Origin: Dermatophagoides farinae
Lineage: Eukaryota > Arthropoda > Arachnida > Sarcoptiformes > Pyroglyphidae
Direction of reading: 5' to 3'
NCBI RefSeq assembly: GCF_024713945.1
Contig: NC_134684.1
Span: 1,407,001 to 1,471,000 of the forward strand
Length of the DNA stretch: 64,000 nt
This document shows, one piece after another, positions 37,303 through 50,768 of the stretch. The position numbers and the translations under genes were made by a program. Numbering within the stretch: position 1 is the stretch's first letter; the number at the start of each line of letters is the position of its first letter. The notes under the pieces were generated by a model that searched no databases, was not told the origin of the DNA, and saw only the letters and a list, made by a program, of their open reading frames with translations.

Positions 37303-40068
37303 TCACATACGATAAGGACCTTTCATTTTAAGATATTGTATAACTAATGAAGGACCACCATTAACAATATCGGTAGGAAATTGTGATAATGGACAATTCT
37401 CAATGCTCATTATCTGTAAATTGGCACAAAGAGCGAGTTCAAACGGAAGATAATGTAGATTTGGATTATCATTTATATACAATGATTCAAGATTTTCCAA
37501 TGTACCTATTATCGTTGTTATTATAGATCGATAAAAAAAAATTCAAAAAAAGAAAAAAAAGGTTAGACAAAGGCCAGACAAATACAAGAGAGACAGTGAA
37601 TTGGAGAGAGGATAATTCGAATCGAATCGACGATTCAATTGTTTGAAAAAAAAACTTTAAAAATCGGTCGTCAGACAGACAGGGGAAAAAAGATTGATAG
37701 CTTGAATTGAAAAAAAATGAGAATCATTTTTTTGCATGGCCATTATTATTATTACAATTCATTTGGAAGAAGAAAAAAAAAGACACATGCAGTGATTTTG
37801 TTACTACTAACCGATTTCTTCAGGAAGTGTAGATAGATTATTTTCTCCAACACTTAAATAAGTTAGCCTGGTTAGATGACCAATTGCTCGTGGTATGGAT
37901 GTCAATTGATTGTTCTGCAATACAAGTCGTTGTAATTCGCTTAGATAACCTACATTTTTTTTCATAAAGAATATAATATCATCATCATCATTAATTTTAT
38001 GATGAAAAAAAATGACCATGATTCTTACCAATTTCATTTGGCAATGATTCTAAACGATTTTCTTCAAGTTCCAATATACGAAGTTTTCGTAATCGACCAA
38101 TAGTTGATGGTAAACGTTTAAGGTTATTATTTGAAATGATCAACACTTCTAAATTTTCCAAATGTTCAATATCTTCCGGTATTTTTGGCAGCTGATTTGT
38201 TCCAAGATTAAGCTCGACCATATTGACCCAGGTACCGATATCTAATGGTAATGATGTCAATTGATTGTCAACCATATTTAATTTGGTTAGATTGGCAGCC
38301 CTTGAAAATATACCGAATGGTATTTTGGTTATTTTATTATGTTCCATATTGATTGACTATGTTGTAGGAAATAGAATGACAAAAAAATTTATCAATTAAA
38401 ATCACATAAAAAAAATTTCATAAAACTAACATGTACGGTACAAAATTGTAATGGACCACCAATCGGATACGAAGTAAAATTATTTCTTGATAAAGTCAAT
38501 GTTGACAGATTAGAAAGACTAGATAAGAGACCATCGGGCAATTGTGATAATGAATTATTCTCAACATTAAATTCAGTTAGCTTGATGCAATTGCTTAACG
38601 ACCTTGGCACTGATATAAGGCGATTGTATCTAATAGAAAATGATGTCATAACATGGTTGATTTTTAATTTATATGATTCAACAATAAATACGATAATAAT
38701 AGTATATACATTACCTTAAACCAAGTCTTGTCAGATTGATTAGATTGCCAATACTAGTAGGTATATCAACAAGCTCATTATGGTGAACATCTAATGTAGT
38801 CAGTTGTACACAATTACCAATCTCTGGTTAACAAAAAAAAAATTCGAATGAATTAGATTTATTCGAAATTCTGTATTGAATTCTTCATTCTTCAACACAC
38901 ACCTGATGGTAAATGTTCAATATGATTATTGGATACATCCAATGTAAGTAATTGTGTAAGCTTTCCAATGCCACCAGGTAATTCTTTGATCTTATTCTCA
39001 CGTAGACTTAACATTGTCAGGTTCTGTATGCGAAAATTAAAAAAAAAATTGAATTCAGTTGTTGAAAATTTTAAAAAATAAACAAATTATTATTACCGTC
39101 AAATTGGACAACTCTTCGCTAACGGCACGTATTCGATTGAAACGAAGCAACAATGTCGTCAATGATGTTAAACGATAAACAACATCAGGAATCTTGAAGT
39201 CGAATAAAAAAAAATTTGATCATTAGAATTGGTTTATCAAATCTAATTCCATTACCTCATTCAACTTATTATGTCTTAGATCTAATACTTTTAAATGTTT
39301 CAGATTCGAAAGACTATCCGGTAGACTGGTAAGCGAATTTTCGTTGACCGCTAATTTTTCCAGATTGACAAGACAACCAATTTCATTGGGCAATGTGACT
39401 AATTTGTTCTGATACAGGTAACATTCAACCAATTGAGTTAAATCCCGTATCGATACAGGTAATGATGAAAGATTCGATTTGGTTAGATCGAAACTTTTAC
39501 AACCTTCTTCTTTACATTTTTGTATCTTTTTATCCACATCAATAACGCTTTGTATTGATGGTTTTTTACGTGTTGTTGCTGGTTTCGGTTTTGTTTGGCC
39601 AGGTGAATGAATCATCACCTGTTTTGGTTTCGAACCAAAATCACTTGATGAGCTAATGCTCGATTTTTTGTCCTGTCAGAATGAATATTTTTTAATTTTA
39701 ATGAAAACTAATAATGAAAAAAAGAAATTCTTATGACATACTTTGAATGGAAAATCTCGGCTAGTTGATGGCTGATCAAACGGGCTTGGTGGTGGTATCG
39801 GCTCATCACTAATGAATGAACTAGTCGTTGTTGCCATCGATGATGTACCAGCCAAACCTGGCAGTGAACTAGATTGACCTTCAGATTCAGGCGAACTAGG
39901 ACTGAGAGCGGCAGCGGAAGCAATCGTTGAAATGGTTGTGGCTGTTGTTGTACATGGAACGGTGATTGATTCAGTGGCTGTTGTTGGATCAATTAACGAA
40001 GAGGCGGCGGCGGCGGTTTGTACATTTTCCAATTTATCTTTACTTGATTTACTATGCTTTCTCATCAT
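37303..40068 (-). CDS. SHOC2: SHOC2 (Sur-8/Soc-2) leucine-rich-repeat scaffold of the Ras-RAF pathway
   Basis: Nine coding exons on the minus strand keep frame: 39742-40068, 39256-39672, 39097-39192, 38903-39023, 38715-38823, 38431-38629, 38029-38356, 37812-37949, 37303-37505; 645 residues (human 582). An N-terminal Ser/Thr/Ala/Pro-rich tail of about 160 residues is followed by about 20 leucine-rich repeats that track human SHOC2 repeat by repeat. Diagnostic stretches are [37 protein letters not shown] and [10 protein letters not shown]; the protein ends [13 protein letters not shown]2 forms a complex with PP1C and active MRAS/RAS that removes the inhibitory phosphate from RAF. No RVxF-like PP1 motif was recognised by eye in the tail. 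A strong acceptor at 40415-40416 and a donor at 41752-41753 suggest a 5'UTR intron. Confidence 0.95.
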
Positions 40069-41753
40069 TTCATTTATGCAAACGTTTTTTTTTCGTATAC
40101 GTAGTGCTGCTGTTTGTGTGTTTTGCTTTGGTCAATAGAAAAAAAAATCAAAAAAAAAAAAATAATAAATTCGCTGATTCGTTGAGCGCTGATTATAGAG
40201 ATAGAGATGATTATTTTAAGATGAATGAATGAATGAGAATTTCGTAGATGTCTGAAGAGTTTTTCAATACATCGAAACAAATAATACTTGTTTTTTTTTC
40301 TTTCAGAAAAAGATCTCATTGATTTTTGAGCAAAAAAGAATTTGTAATAATTGTTATTGTTGTTGCTGTTGTTGTTTGGATATCATTTGTCCAATATTAT
40401 CAATCAATGGATTCCTGTAAAATTGGAATGAAAAAAATAAATAAATAAAAAACATATAATGATAAGAAATTCGAAGCATATACCAACAAGCTTATTACAG
40501 TTGCAGAAAATTAAATTGATCAATCAATCAATCAATCAATATATTCGAACACGAAAAGAAAAATTGAGTATTTTTTTTTCTCTTTTTTTTTATCAATCAA
40601 ATAAATCAGTGTAATCAATCAATCATTCATATGAAGTTTAGAAGAAAAAAAAATCGAACGTGTGGTTGTTGTTGTTGTTGTTGCATGTAATACAAGAAAT
40701 TTGATTTCTCTATTATTAATTATTATTATTATTATATCAATCGAGAGAGAGAGATTAATGATAATTGCGGTGGTTATATGATGATGATGATAATGATATG
40801 CAAAACAAAAAAAAACACACACACACACTGACACAGAGATTCTCTTTTTTTTTGAAAATAAATCAAATCTATATCACATGGTCAATGAATTAATTATTTA
40901 AAAAAAATGGACAAAACAAATTCAAAATGACCCCGCACAAAAGAATGAAAAAAAAACCGGCAAACATGCATGATGTGGTGGTGGTGTTGATGGTCATGTG
41001 AATCATTTTAATTTCAAGGGCCAAATCAAATCTAAATCATTTAGCCTGTTGTTGTTTTTTTTATTATTATTATTGGTTAAAGATACAGACAGCTTGAGCG
41101 TCGTGGTGGTGCTTGGTGGCTGGAGTGTTGAAGATTATATGACCACGATTTTATTGCAATTGATGCTGATGATAATAATTAACCAAAAAAAAAAAAAAAA
41201 AAAATGGAATTGGATAGATGCATGCATGTCTGTGCTATATGTACTCTCACTGCTCAATACAACTATAACGATAATGGTGAACAATAGATGGCGACGATTG
41301 TAAATTGTATTCAAAAATTAAAAAAAAAATCATCATCATCATCATCATCATTGCACTTAGGAATTCCAATAACAATTACATAGGAATCTTATTTATTGAT
41401 GATTCGATCGATGACTGATTGATTGATTCATTCATTCATTCAATCAAAAAAACAAGCAAGTGAAAATGTAAAAAAAAATTTTCTAAAATATTCCTTCCGT
41501 TAACATTATTTGATGATTTATGCAAACTATCGCATTGCATTTCGATAGTTGCATCTTATAGTCACAATTTTAGGGTGATTGCAACAAAACATCCACATGA
41601 AGAATTATTTTGCAATGAGTCATCATCATTCGATTGCATCTCAATTTTATAGGATAAAATCGAATGATGAAACAAAACAATAACCAAATGGTTATTTTGC
41701 ATAATTGCAAATATTAAAAAAAAAATTTAAAAAAAAAACCAAAAAAAACTTAC
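40069..41753 (-). other. SHOC2 5'UTR and probable 5'UTR intron (40415-41753)
   Basis: On the minus strand a pyrimidine-rich tract ends in TTTTACAG just above 40414, and AATTTTG/GTAAGTTTTT places a donor at 41753. Both fit the consensus and have no open frame between them, so this is probably a leader intron; the upstream exon would start somewhere above 41754. The intron carries (CA)n, (TTG)n and (ATC)n repeats and the inverted-repeat cluster at 41518-41708. Confidence 0.5.
41518..41708. repeat. Inverted/direct repeat cluster, possible foldback element
   Basis: At least four paired elements occur in under 200 bp. They are: ATGCAAACTATCG (41520-41532) with CGATAGTTGCAT (41543-41554); TCATCATTCGATT (41623-41635) with AATCGAATGATGA (41658-41670), perfect; AATAACCA with TGGTTATT near 41679-41696; and TTGCATAATTGCAA near 41697-41710. 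TTGCATCT followed by CAATTTTA occurs twice as an imperfect direct repeat (41550-41573 and 41634-41650). Both outer ends carry TTATGCAAA in opposite orientation. No coding capacity. Confidence 0.6.
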
Positions 41754-44700
41754 CAAAATTTCATTCAAATTCTGGTGACAATTTTTTCTTATTGTTGTTG
41801 TTGTTGTTGTTGGTTTTTTATCATCATTGTTGATCATATATCAATGATTATTGCACAAAGAAAAAAAAATATTCAATAATTAACCTGCTTGAATGTCTGA
41901 AGAAAAAAAATTGACAATTTTGAGAATTTTTTTTTTTGTTTTGTTTTTGGTTACATCATTGATATCATAGTATCATAGTATATCAGTAGAGAGAGAGAAA
42001 AAAAATTCATTTTAAAAAACATGATAATGCAACAAAAAAACAGAATCAAATGAGAATGAGAATCAAAAAGAATTTTCTGGATTCACTTAGGCACACACAC
42101 ACACACACACCACACGACAACGACTATTATTATTATGATGATGATGTTGATGATGACAGCAGCAGCAGCAGCAGCATGCTGGATTCTTTCATCTTTCATC
42201 ATCATTGAATTCTGGACAACAGCACCATCACCACCACCACCACCATCAAACACATCATCATCGTCAGAATAGGAAACCGACGACAGAAGCGCGCGCAGCA
42301 GGTTTCACTATTTTAATTTATTTTTTATTATTATTATTATCATTGATGATGGATCAGAAAATAAAAAACAAAACAAAAAAAAAATTTTTTTTTGTTGATA
42401 ATGATGATGATCAATTATTGTTTCAAATGAAAAATGAGAATTTTCTTAATTAAAAAAACTAGCCATTTCCGGTATATGCACAAAAAAACCGGATATTAAC
42501 AACGAAAGCGAAAATATAAAATTCGTATTGATAAATTTTCAGTTTCTAGTTGGTTATTATTAACCGTGTGTGTGTGTGTGTGTGTGTGTTTATTATGGAA
42601 TTTTGGGCATCGTATATGGTTCCATACACACACACAATATTTCAAGCTCCAGATGTTATCTCATCGTCTGTGTGTGTGTGTCTGTGTATGTAGCGGTATT
42701 GGATGAAGGCAACCAAAATTAAAATTGGAACACTTGAACGAAAATAAATTCCTAGATGACATAGACCTAATTTTTGCCGAATAGAAAGAAATACAACAAA
42801 AAAATGAACCAGTCTTTTGGTTTGGTCTAAACTTGTTGTTATCGTTATTATGAGGTTACCATTGCGCATCAACAACAGAAGAAAAAAAGAAGGTGTGTGT
42901 GATTTGTGTGCAATGCAAAACACCCATCCACCCACTATTTTTGAACTTTTAGGATCTTTATTTTTTTTTTTTTTTGTTTTTGGATGATTCACATGATTTC
43001 ATGGGAATCTGTGTGTAAATTTTTTTTTTTTTTTGGGTGATGGTGGTATCAAACAACATAAATCCTTGAATGTGTGTGTGTGTGGGTGTTTGACTTTTGA
43101 AAAAAAGGGAAAAAAAATTTAAAATTTGAAAAACAATTCCAAAATCAAACCAACTAGCAGCAGCAGCATCATATCCAGGTCTCTCATTTTTTATTTTTTG
43201 ATCATCAACTATAGAAATGGCCATGGAATCAACGAAAATAAAAAAAAAAATTTTTTTTTTTTGGCCACCAGAACGGCGCAGATTTCTACTGTTGTTTTTG
43301 TTTCTGGTGTTTGTTTTGTTTTGTTTTCAAATGCTTTTTTTAAACGTTGAAAAACACACACACACACAGAAAGAGAGAAAAATGAGAATCGAATTCTAAA
43401 TCCCAGATATTCTGTGTGTGTGTGTGTGACGTATTTAGAATCATCATCATCATCATTCGTGGGCGCCATGATGATGATGATGATGATTAAATGACAACAA
43501 CAACAACAACAAAATGAGAATAACAACTATAGAATAAACGTAAATAGAGTGTGTATATATTCACAAGCCGAAAATAAACGAGAACTAGAGTGAGTGGGTG
43601 AATGTAAGAGAAAAAGAGAGAGAGCCAGTGAGCACAAGAATATTCTCTGATTCTGAATATGGGTCATCCAGGATCTAAAAAAAAAAATTCTCCATGCATC
43701 CAATGTGGAAATAGCTGCTTTATTCTTCTTCTTCTTCTATCCACACTATGATGATGACTTGGTGAACTCGATTTTTTTCCCTCCATTCCTTGTTTTGTCG
43801 GTCGGTCGTTCGGTGTTGAATGAATGATATTGATGGCGTCCGTGTCTTTTTTTTCCTTTCTCTTTCTTTCTCTGTCAAATGTGTCGGAATACCCGGAATT
43901 CATTCATTCATTGGTTGGTTGGTTGGTTTGGTTTGGTTTGGTGACCATGACTGACTGACTGACTTAACTTGACTTGAATCGAATCAAATAAAGTGAATGG
44001 ATGGCTGATTCGATCCAGGATTCATAATTCGTTTGTTTTTTTTTTATATATTGACGATGATGATGATGATGATGATGTTGATGTTCCAAAAATTAGAATA
44101 GAAAAAAAACGAAAAAAAACTGGGTGATTGTAATGCGTATCCAAAAAGGAAAAAAAATATCACCATCATCATCATTATATTTTTAGCATTTAGAATGACG
44201 ACAATGATGATGATTATTGGACCGGGTTTTTTTTGTCAAAAACAAAAAAAAATAAAAAATAAACAACAGCTATTAACCTAAGAATTCGATTCTAAAGGAT
44301 CTATTACAAAGGTTGATATAATTGAAAAATTTTTCATTTTTTTTATCAAAAAGAAAAAAAAAATTTTCGATTATAAATTGTAGTCGATGGTGGTGGTGGT
44401 GGTGGTGGTGATGGTCATGAATGAATCAAAAATTATGTCTCTCATCATCATCATCATGGTTGTTATTTGAAATCCCGGGAATTTTTTCTTTTTTTATTTC
44501 TTCGTTCGGTGTCCCACACTTTTTTTTGATCTGGCTACATCGTATTGTCGTTCAAGGCCATATAAACCAAAGAAAAAAAAGAGAAAGAGAAAACACATGA
44601 TGGAACTAATCGAAAACAACAACAAGAATACCAATAGTAACAAAAAAAAAAAAAAAGAAAGTGGTAAACTAAATGAATGTTTGGCGGACAAATATCAACA

Positions 44701-45417
44701 TTGAATGTTAGCCACAGGCTATTTGTTCACCAACCACATATCATTATTAGTAGTTTAATCGATCAACAAAATAGTCCAGGAAATGTTTTTTTTTTTTTTA
44801 AATTTCTCATTCTCGTTTTATTTCGCAAATAAATTGTGATGACGATGATGATAATGATGATAATCAATGGAATGATGAATTGAACAACAACAGCAACAAC
44901 AAAATTAACATTAACCAACACTAGAATAAGAATTTTTTTTTATCTTAGTGATTATTGGAAGGTGTGTGGGAGTGTGTGGAATTTAAATTTAAAATATTTA
45001 CATTGCTTGTTCTGGAAAATGTTTGAGATTGCATTGCAGATATATATGATGAAAGTTTTTTTGTGTGTGTGTTAAATGTCCAGAATTGGATTGAAATTGA
45101 TTTATAAAATCTCAATAAAATTGACATATAATGTGAAATAAAACACGGTGCCAGAAACGGTTATTACTAACGCACATACACATGCATAATTTAAAATTCA
45201 TTCTTTTTTTTGCATTCAATTCATATTTTTCAATCAAAACAAAATGGAAAACGAAAACGAAATGAGAAAAAAAACGAAAACAAAAAACATGGCAGCAGAT
45301 ATCAATCAACAATGGGATTTTTTTTTTTTTTTTGGTTTTACCACAGAAAAAAAATCTGTAAATTTATATATGAGGTGGGAGTTTTCATTCAATTCATAAT
45401 GTTTGTTTTGACGTAAA

Positions 45418-45489
<72 letters not shown>

Positions 45490-46770
45490 TCACACAACAG
45501 GTAATCAATCAATCAATCAGCAAACAGATAAACAAATCGATTAATGATAAAAGAAAAGGCAAAGAATTTAATTCAAGAAGAGAAAAAAAAACTCAAATCA
45601 AACACAAGACCGGACAGAAGAAGGAGAAAAAAAAATTAAAAAAAGAGGAATACTAATGAATAAAACAAAAAAAAAGTGAGTGGATAGGCAAAAAAAAAGA
45701 TAAAACAATCTAGGACCATTTTTTTCAAATCAAGAATCAAATCTCTTGGCTTCCATTTTGGTGTTTTTGTTTTTTCAAAATGAATTTTTTTTTCTGAAAT
45801 CGAATGTGGGGTGTGTCGTGGATAGTGTGTGGTGGGTGTGTTCATGATGATTTTAGTAGTGGGTGGTAGTGGTGAAAAAGAAAAGAATTTATAAAAATAA
45901 ACGAGAGAAAAAAAACACATGAAAAATTTGAATTTAAATACCTACTAGGTGTGTGTGTTTCGTCAATGAAAATGGTCAAAATGATTGTGAAAAAAAAAAA
46001 TCTTCAATTCAAATTTTGTGTGTGTGTGTGTGTGTGTTTTGCAAATGTAAATTTCGAGTATTTTCCAAGCCAGTCTATTATATATAGTTGGTTATAAACA
46101 TTTTTTACCAAGAAGAAGAAAAAAAAACCACAAAGAAAATCAATTAAATCGATAATTTTAAAATCAAATCAAATCATATAATTTAAAATCAATGAAAAAA
46201 AAGTGGAGAAATTGGATTGGGGCAACAATTCAGTAGTGTGTGTATAGTGTGTATGTAATGAATGAATGTAATGGATGAAACAAAAATTCTATTTGTCTGT
46301 TTGCTGATCATCAATGTCAGATTGTGTGTGTGTGTGTGTGTGAATGAGTGTGTCTGAGTGTTTGTAAAATTCTTTTCAGTCAATTTTTTTTTATAACGAA
46401 TAAAATGAACATATAATTTTTTCATTCTTTCATTCTTTCTTTCTTTCAAATTTTGAAATATATTGAAATATAATAATAATAATCATAATCATCTGAAAAT
46501 TTGATAAATCTTTTCTTGACGTGCGTGCTTGCAAATTGCTGAATATTATTGAAATTCATATATATTTATATTAATTATATAATAATAATAATGATGATGA
46601 TGATGATGATTTGGGATAGTGGAACATGAGATGAAAATCATTACTAGGCCAAGCAGCAGCAACAACAACAACAACAAATCATTTTTTTTTTGTTTTTGTT
46701 TTTGTCAATTAATTATTTGAAGATTTTGAGTTGATTTGATTTGAGTTTTTTTGTTTTGTTTTGTTTGAAA
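41754..46770. other. Gene-free spacer between SHOC2 and Pur-alpha
   Basis: Upstream DNA of SHOC2 followed by repeat-rich sequence, with the 3'UTR of Pur-alpha near 46770. It holds (CAG)n near 42160-42177, a small GC-rich patch with GCGCGC near 42291, several (CA)n and (TG)n tracts and a 71-base (CA)n at 45419-45489. A frame at 42205-42453 starts with a His run and was not accepted. Confidence 0.5.
45419..45489. repeat. (CA)n microsatellite, about 71 bp
   Basis: The longest uninterrupted dinucleotide run in the window. Confidence 0.95.
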
Positions 46771-48539
46771 TCATTTAGCCGATGTTGATGATGATGACGT
46801 TGATGCTGTTGTTGCTGATGATGATGATGATTCTTGTTGTGATTTACTTGATTTGGTACCCGTAGTAATTGTTGTTGTAGTTTTTTCACCACTTTCATCA
46901 CCTGTACCACCTACACCACCACTAGTTGATGCAACACCACCTGAAGTGGTGGCTGATGTTATATTGGTACTATTATTATTTGGATTCATTTTATCAACAT
47001 ATTCAGCAAATATGTCACGAAAACGAGCCCATGATCTTTCTGGAATGGTGATCGATGAACGCGTACTACTTTTTACCTATAATTTTTTAATTTAATCAAT
47101 TATAGATTTTTGTCTTTCAAATGGTTCCATACATACCTCTGATATACGCATAAAAACACCAATTTTATTCTGTCCAATGTCAAAATAGAATTTTTTATTC
47201 TCAACCCGGAAATTCGTTCCTTCCGGTAATGCATCTCGAAATCCTGTTAAAGAAGTAGAAATTTTCAATGAATCTGACAGATTCATGTCTGCCTGTATAT
47301 GTTGCTCATTACCCCCTTCTTCGGTACCAAATTCATCAAGTAAATCGGTCAAAGCATCTCGAAATTCAATCATTCCTTGTGCCGGAATTGCAATTTGTGT
47401 TCGGGTTCCACCATGTGTAAATGATTGCGAAACCTTTGTCACAAAAAAATAGATAAATAAGGTCAGAAAAAAAAATTAGACATAATCAACACGTTCATAC
47501 CCTTAGAAAACGACCACGAGTATTTTCCTTTAGATCGAGAAAATATCTTCTATTATCTTTAATGATAATTTCTGATTTGATTTTGCCATCTTCAGGATAA
47601 TTATCAAGATTCGGTGGACCTGTAAATGATGATGAACAATCTAATATTAGATATCATTATTTGATCACGTCATAAAAATATTACCTAATGAAGCATAGAG
47701 CTCAGAAAAAGTTGTTAAATGATCACGAAATTCTCGTGATGCAGCCATCGATAATAATAATCGACTTTTTCGTCCAGCGCTGCCAACCTATCGACATCAT
47801 CATCAAAAAAAAAAAATTGACATAAAATCAATTAAAATGATTCTTTATTATCTTTATCATTATCTTACTTCAGCCACTTTGATAAATCTTCCACGATGAT
47901 TTTGTTTGACATCCAAATAGAAACGTTTATGTTGGATATACAAAGTTTTTGTAGCCAATTCTTGTTCATTCTGTTGGGTTGGCTGTTCACCACCAGCTGA
48001 TGAGACTAAAAGTATCGAAAAAAAAAATAAAATGGAATGAGAAAATAATTTCCAAAATAATCATCATCATGTGTTATTATTATTTGTATATGTGGTAAGC
48101 ACAGTTTTAAAATTTCGCGCCCTACACATTTATGCAGATTAAAACAATCTACTATATCGATACTATCGAAATGGCGCGGGCTCAAATATAATTGTTACTA
48201 CGGGCAAAAGACGAGCAGGCGCCATTCACTGACTACAAAAAATTGTGAAGGTTTTTTATTTGCTCAATTCGGATTGTATAGCCGGACATGGTATACAAAT
48301 GCGGAAAAAAAAATTTCTTTGGATAGTCCTAGGTCAGAATTAATTTATTATATTATGATTGAATTGAATGATCATAAATTTCTTTAAAAAAAAAATCAAA
48401 ATCCTAATCCTAAAAAAGGTGAAATTGTTTGAAATGATTGAATGAATAATGGAATGGTGGATTGAAAAATGCAAAAAAAAGTATATGAACCATTACTAGA
48501 TGTCTGATGAGAATCGTCTCCACTTCGATCGTCAGACAT
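46771..48539 (-). CDS. Pur-alpha: Pur-alpha, single-stranded purine-rich DNA/RNA-binding protein
   Basis: Six exons on the minus strand in frame: about 48497-48539, 47869-48005, 47685-47787, 47501-47619, 47137-47433, 46771-47076; 334 residues (human PURA 322). Three PUR repeats are clear: repeat I with [21 protein letters not shown] and SRLLLSM, repeat II with [21 protein letters not shown], and repeat III with [21 protein letters not shown] and [11 protein letters not shown]. The C-terminal 60 or so residues are Thr/Ser/Gly-rich instead of the vertebrate tail. Pur-alpha binds purine-rich single-stranded DNA and RNA in transcription and neuronal mRNA transport. The first exon donor could be either of two GT sites six bases apart, both in frame. 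Intron 1 (48006 to about 48496) carries a CpG-bearing, promoter-like segment. Confidence 0.94.
48113..48223. promoter_or_regulatory. Promoter-like GC-bearing segment in Pur-alpha intron 1
   Basis: Within about 110 bp lie an E2F-type TTTCGCGC (48113-48120), a DRE-type TATCGATA (48155-48162), ATGGCGCGGG (48171-48180) and GGCGCC (48218-48223). CpG is otherwise rare in nearby introns. This could be an internal promoter or enhancer; direction is unknown. Confidence 0.4.
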
Positions 48540-50113
48540 TTTTTTTCTTCTTGTTGGTTTTTTTTGTTTTTTTTTACAAATGATTATGAATTTGTGAACA
48601 CACAATGTGGTACACACACACACACACACAAACAAACAATCGATTTTAGTCGAAATTGACGTTCGATGAATTTTCTTTTTTGCTGTCGTAGTACAAAACC
48701 CAGCGTCTTGATCAATAAAAAACAGAGATGTTAATGGCCGATAATAATTATATCCAAAATTTATTCTGACAACAACAATCACTATGACGATGGTGCACAA
48801 ACAAAGATAAAGAAAGAATCTTTGGTCCTAGAATCATCGACGACAACATTGATTCGCTGATTTTTTTTTATTTTATTGAATGAATCTTATCCGAATCCAA
48901 ATTAAAAGAATTATATATCAACACAATCAAATGACAATATGTCACCCTTTTTTTAAAATAAAGACACACAGGCACACATATACACACAAAAACAAGCCGG
49001 TTCTTTAAACACGTTGGATCCAAACGTTCGATACGATAATGATGATGATGATGATGGTGATTAATACCGGATTATATCAACAGCATACACACACACACAC
49101 ACATTCACGACCTTTCAACCAACCAAATCCTTATTCTTCTTCACCTTCTTCAACCCAACACACACACACACTCACACTCACACAAACACAGTTACAAACA
49201 CACATACATACACAAGAACAGAAAGACAAAAACCTAGCCAAATTAAAACCAAACCAAACAAATCAGAAAAAAAATGAAAACAACAGGACAACTCAGTCTA
49301 AAAACACTGACATACAACAACACAGCACACCATTTTCAGCCTTTCATTTCATTGGTAACAGCAAATTGTAACAACAAAAAAAAAACAACGATAAAACAAA
49401 CGCGTCTTTAGGAAAGAACAGAAAAACTCAAGGAGAGTCACACACACACACACACCATCAATATACAAAATGTGATGATGATATATATGCACTCACATTA
49501 TTAGTTAGCACACAAACAGGAACTTTTACTCACCATCATCATTTCTGCTGCATGAATTCATTCATATGCCAAAAAAAAAAAAAAATTCAGCCACGCCAAA
49601 AGACAAGAAAGTGGATAAAACTTTATGAAACCCAAAGAACCAAGAACACCAAAAATCCATAAGCGCGATGAATATGTATATTCACATAATCGAATTCTAC
49701 TACTCCAAAAAAAAAAAAAAAATCATCAACGTTCACACACACAAAATGCAGACATGCCAGACACACACACACACACTTTTCAAGATGTGTGCTTTGTTTT
49801 CGCTATAGCACCAAAAAAAAAAATAACATGTCGAGGACACAATATATTGTGTGACCAAAAAAAAAAAAAACATGGACGACTGGCTATATACATCAGTATA
49901 ATTTGAAATGAACCATTAATAAAATAAATGACACTATTGCTACAATGGTGCCATCTAGTATTCAATCGGTATAGGTTTATTTATTTTGGGAATTGAGATT
50001 TATTTTTTTTTTTAATTTTTAATGAAAAAAATTAATCTTATTACATTACAAAATAGAAAATTTTGGTGTTCGGATCGTAGCGTAATAATAATCATAATAT
50101 AAAGAGATGTTTA
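48540..50113. other. Spacer upstream of Pur-alpha and downstream of RpL32
   Basis: Holds the Pur-alpha 5'UTR/promoter side, then (CA)n tracts (48614-48631, 49084-49101, 49440-49454 and others) and poly(A) runs. Two minus-strand AATAAA signals for RpL32 lie at 49977-49982 and 49999-50004. A CTCF-like core (CTAGATGGCACCA on the minus strand) spans 49946-49958. No coding evidence. Confidence 0.5.
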
Positions 50114-50652
50114 TTATTCATTTTCTTCCGTACGAAGACGTGCTGCACCATTTGTCACTTTGATTGATAATTGTCGTGCACGTTCAACAATTTCTTTACG
50201 TTTTTTCGATGACACAGAATGGGCAATTTCGGCACAATATCTTCGATTCATCATCATTAGTACTTCCAATTCCTAGACAATAAAAATAAAATTTAGAATG
50301 AATAAAACAGAAAAAAATAAACATTACATGAACACTAACCTTCAAATTATGTACCAAAACTTTACGAAAACCATTCGGTAACATGTGTTTGGTTTTTCGT
50401 GCCGAACCATAACCAATGTTGGGCATCAAAATTTGTCCTTTAAAACGGCGACGAACACGATTATCAATACCTTTTGGTTTACGCCAGTTTGGCTGTATTC
50501 AAAAAAAAAAAAAAAATAGAAATTGAACAATGATCATATTAATGTAAAGAAAAAATTACCTTCAATTTTCGATAACGATCCGATTGATGACGACGAAATT
50601 TCTTCGTACGTTTTTTGATAATTTCCGGTTTGTAAATTGGTGTGATGGCCAT
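50114..50652 (-). CDS. RpL32: 60S ribosomal protein L32 (eL32)
   Basis: Three exons on the minus strand: 50560-50652, 50340-50492, 50114-50272; 134 residues, one short of human RPL32. The sequence is eL32 from end to end: [51 protein letters not shown] and the C-terminal [15 protein letters not shown] helix region. It is a structural protein of the large ribosomal subunit. Upstream, at about 50752-50768 on this strand, is a pyrimidine tract (CTTTTCCTTTTCCT) of the kind that starts translationally regulated ribosomal-protein mRNAs. Exon junctions are all in phase 0. Confidence 0.98.
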
Positions 50653-50751
50653 TTTTTAAAAGATCAAAAAAAAAATTCGATGAAATTCAAAAGAAAATAT
50701 TTTTCACGTGCGGCCACAAAAACACGAAACACTCACTCACACACACACGTT

Positions 50752-50768
50752 GATAGGAAAAGGAAAAG
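50752..50768 (-). promoter_or_regulatory. Probable 5' terminal oligopyrimidine (TOP) tract of RpL32
   Basis: On the minus strand the sequence reads CTTTTCCTTTTCCTATC about 100 bases before the start codon. TOP tracts mark the cap site of ribosomal-protein mRNAs and confer mTOR-dependent translation. The start site was not measured. Confidence 0.5.

Noticed and set aside
42205-42453. Frame starting with Met and an eight-His run near a GC-rich patch
   Set aside because: Begins in (CAC/CAT)n, then becomes Leu-rich low complexity; no homology or splice context.
30708-45489. Regularly repeated units that might suggest a CRISPR-like array
   Set aside because: They are dinucleotide and trinucleotide microsatellites without spacers, in a eukaryotic genome.
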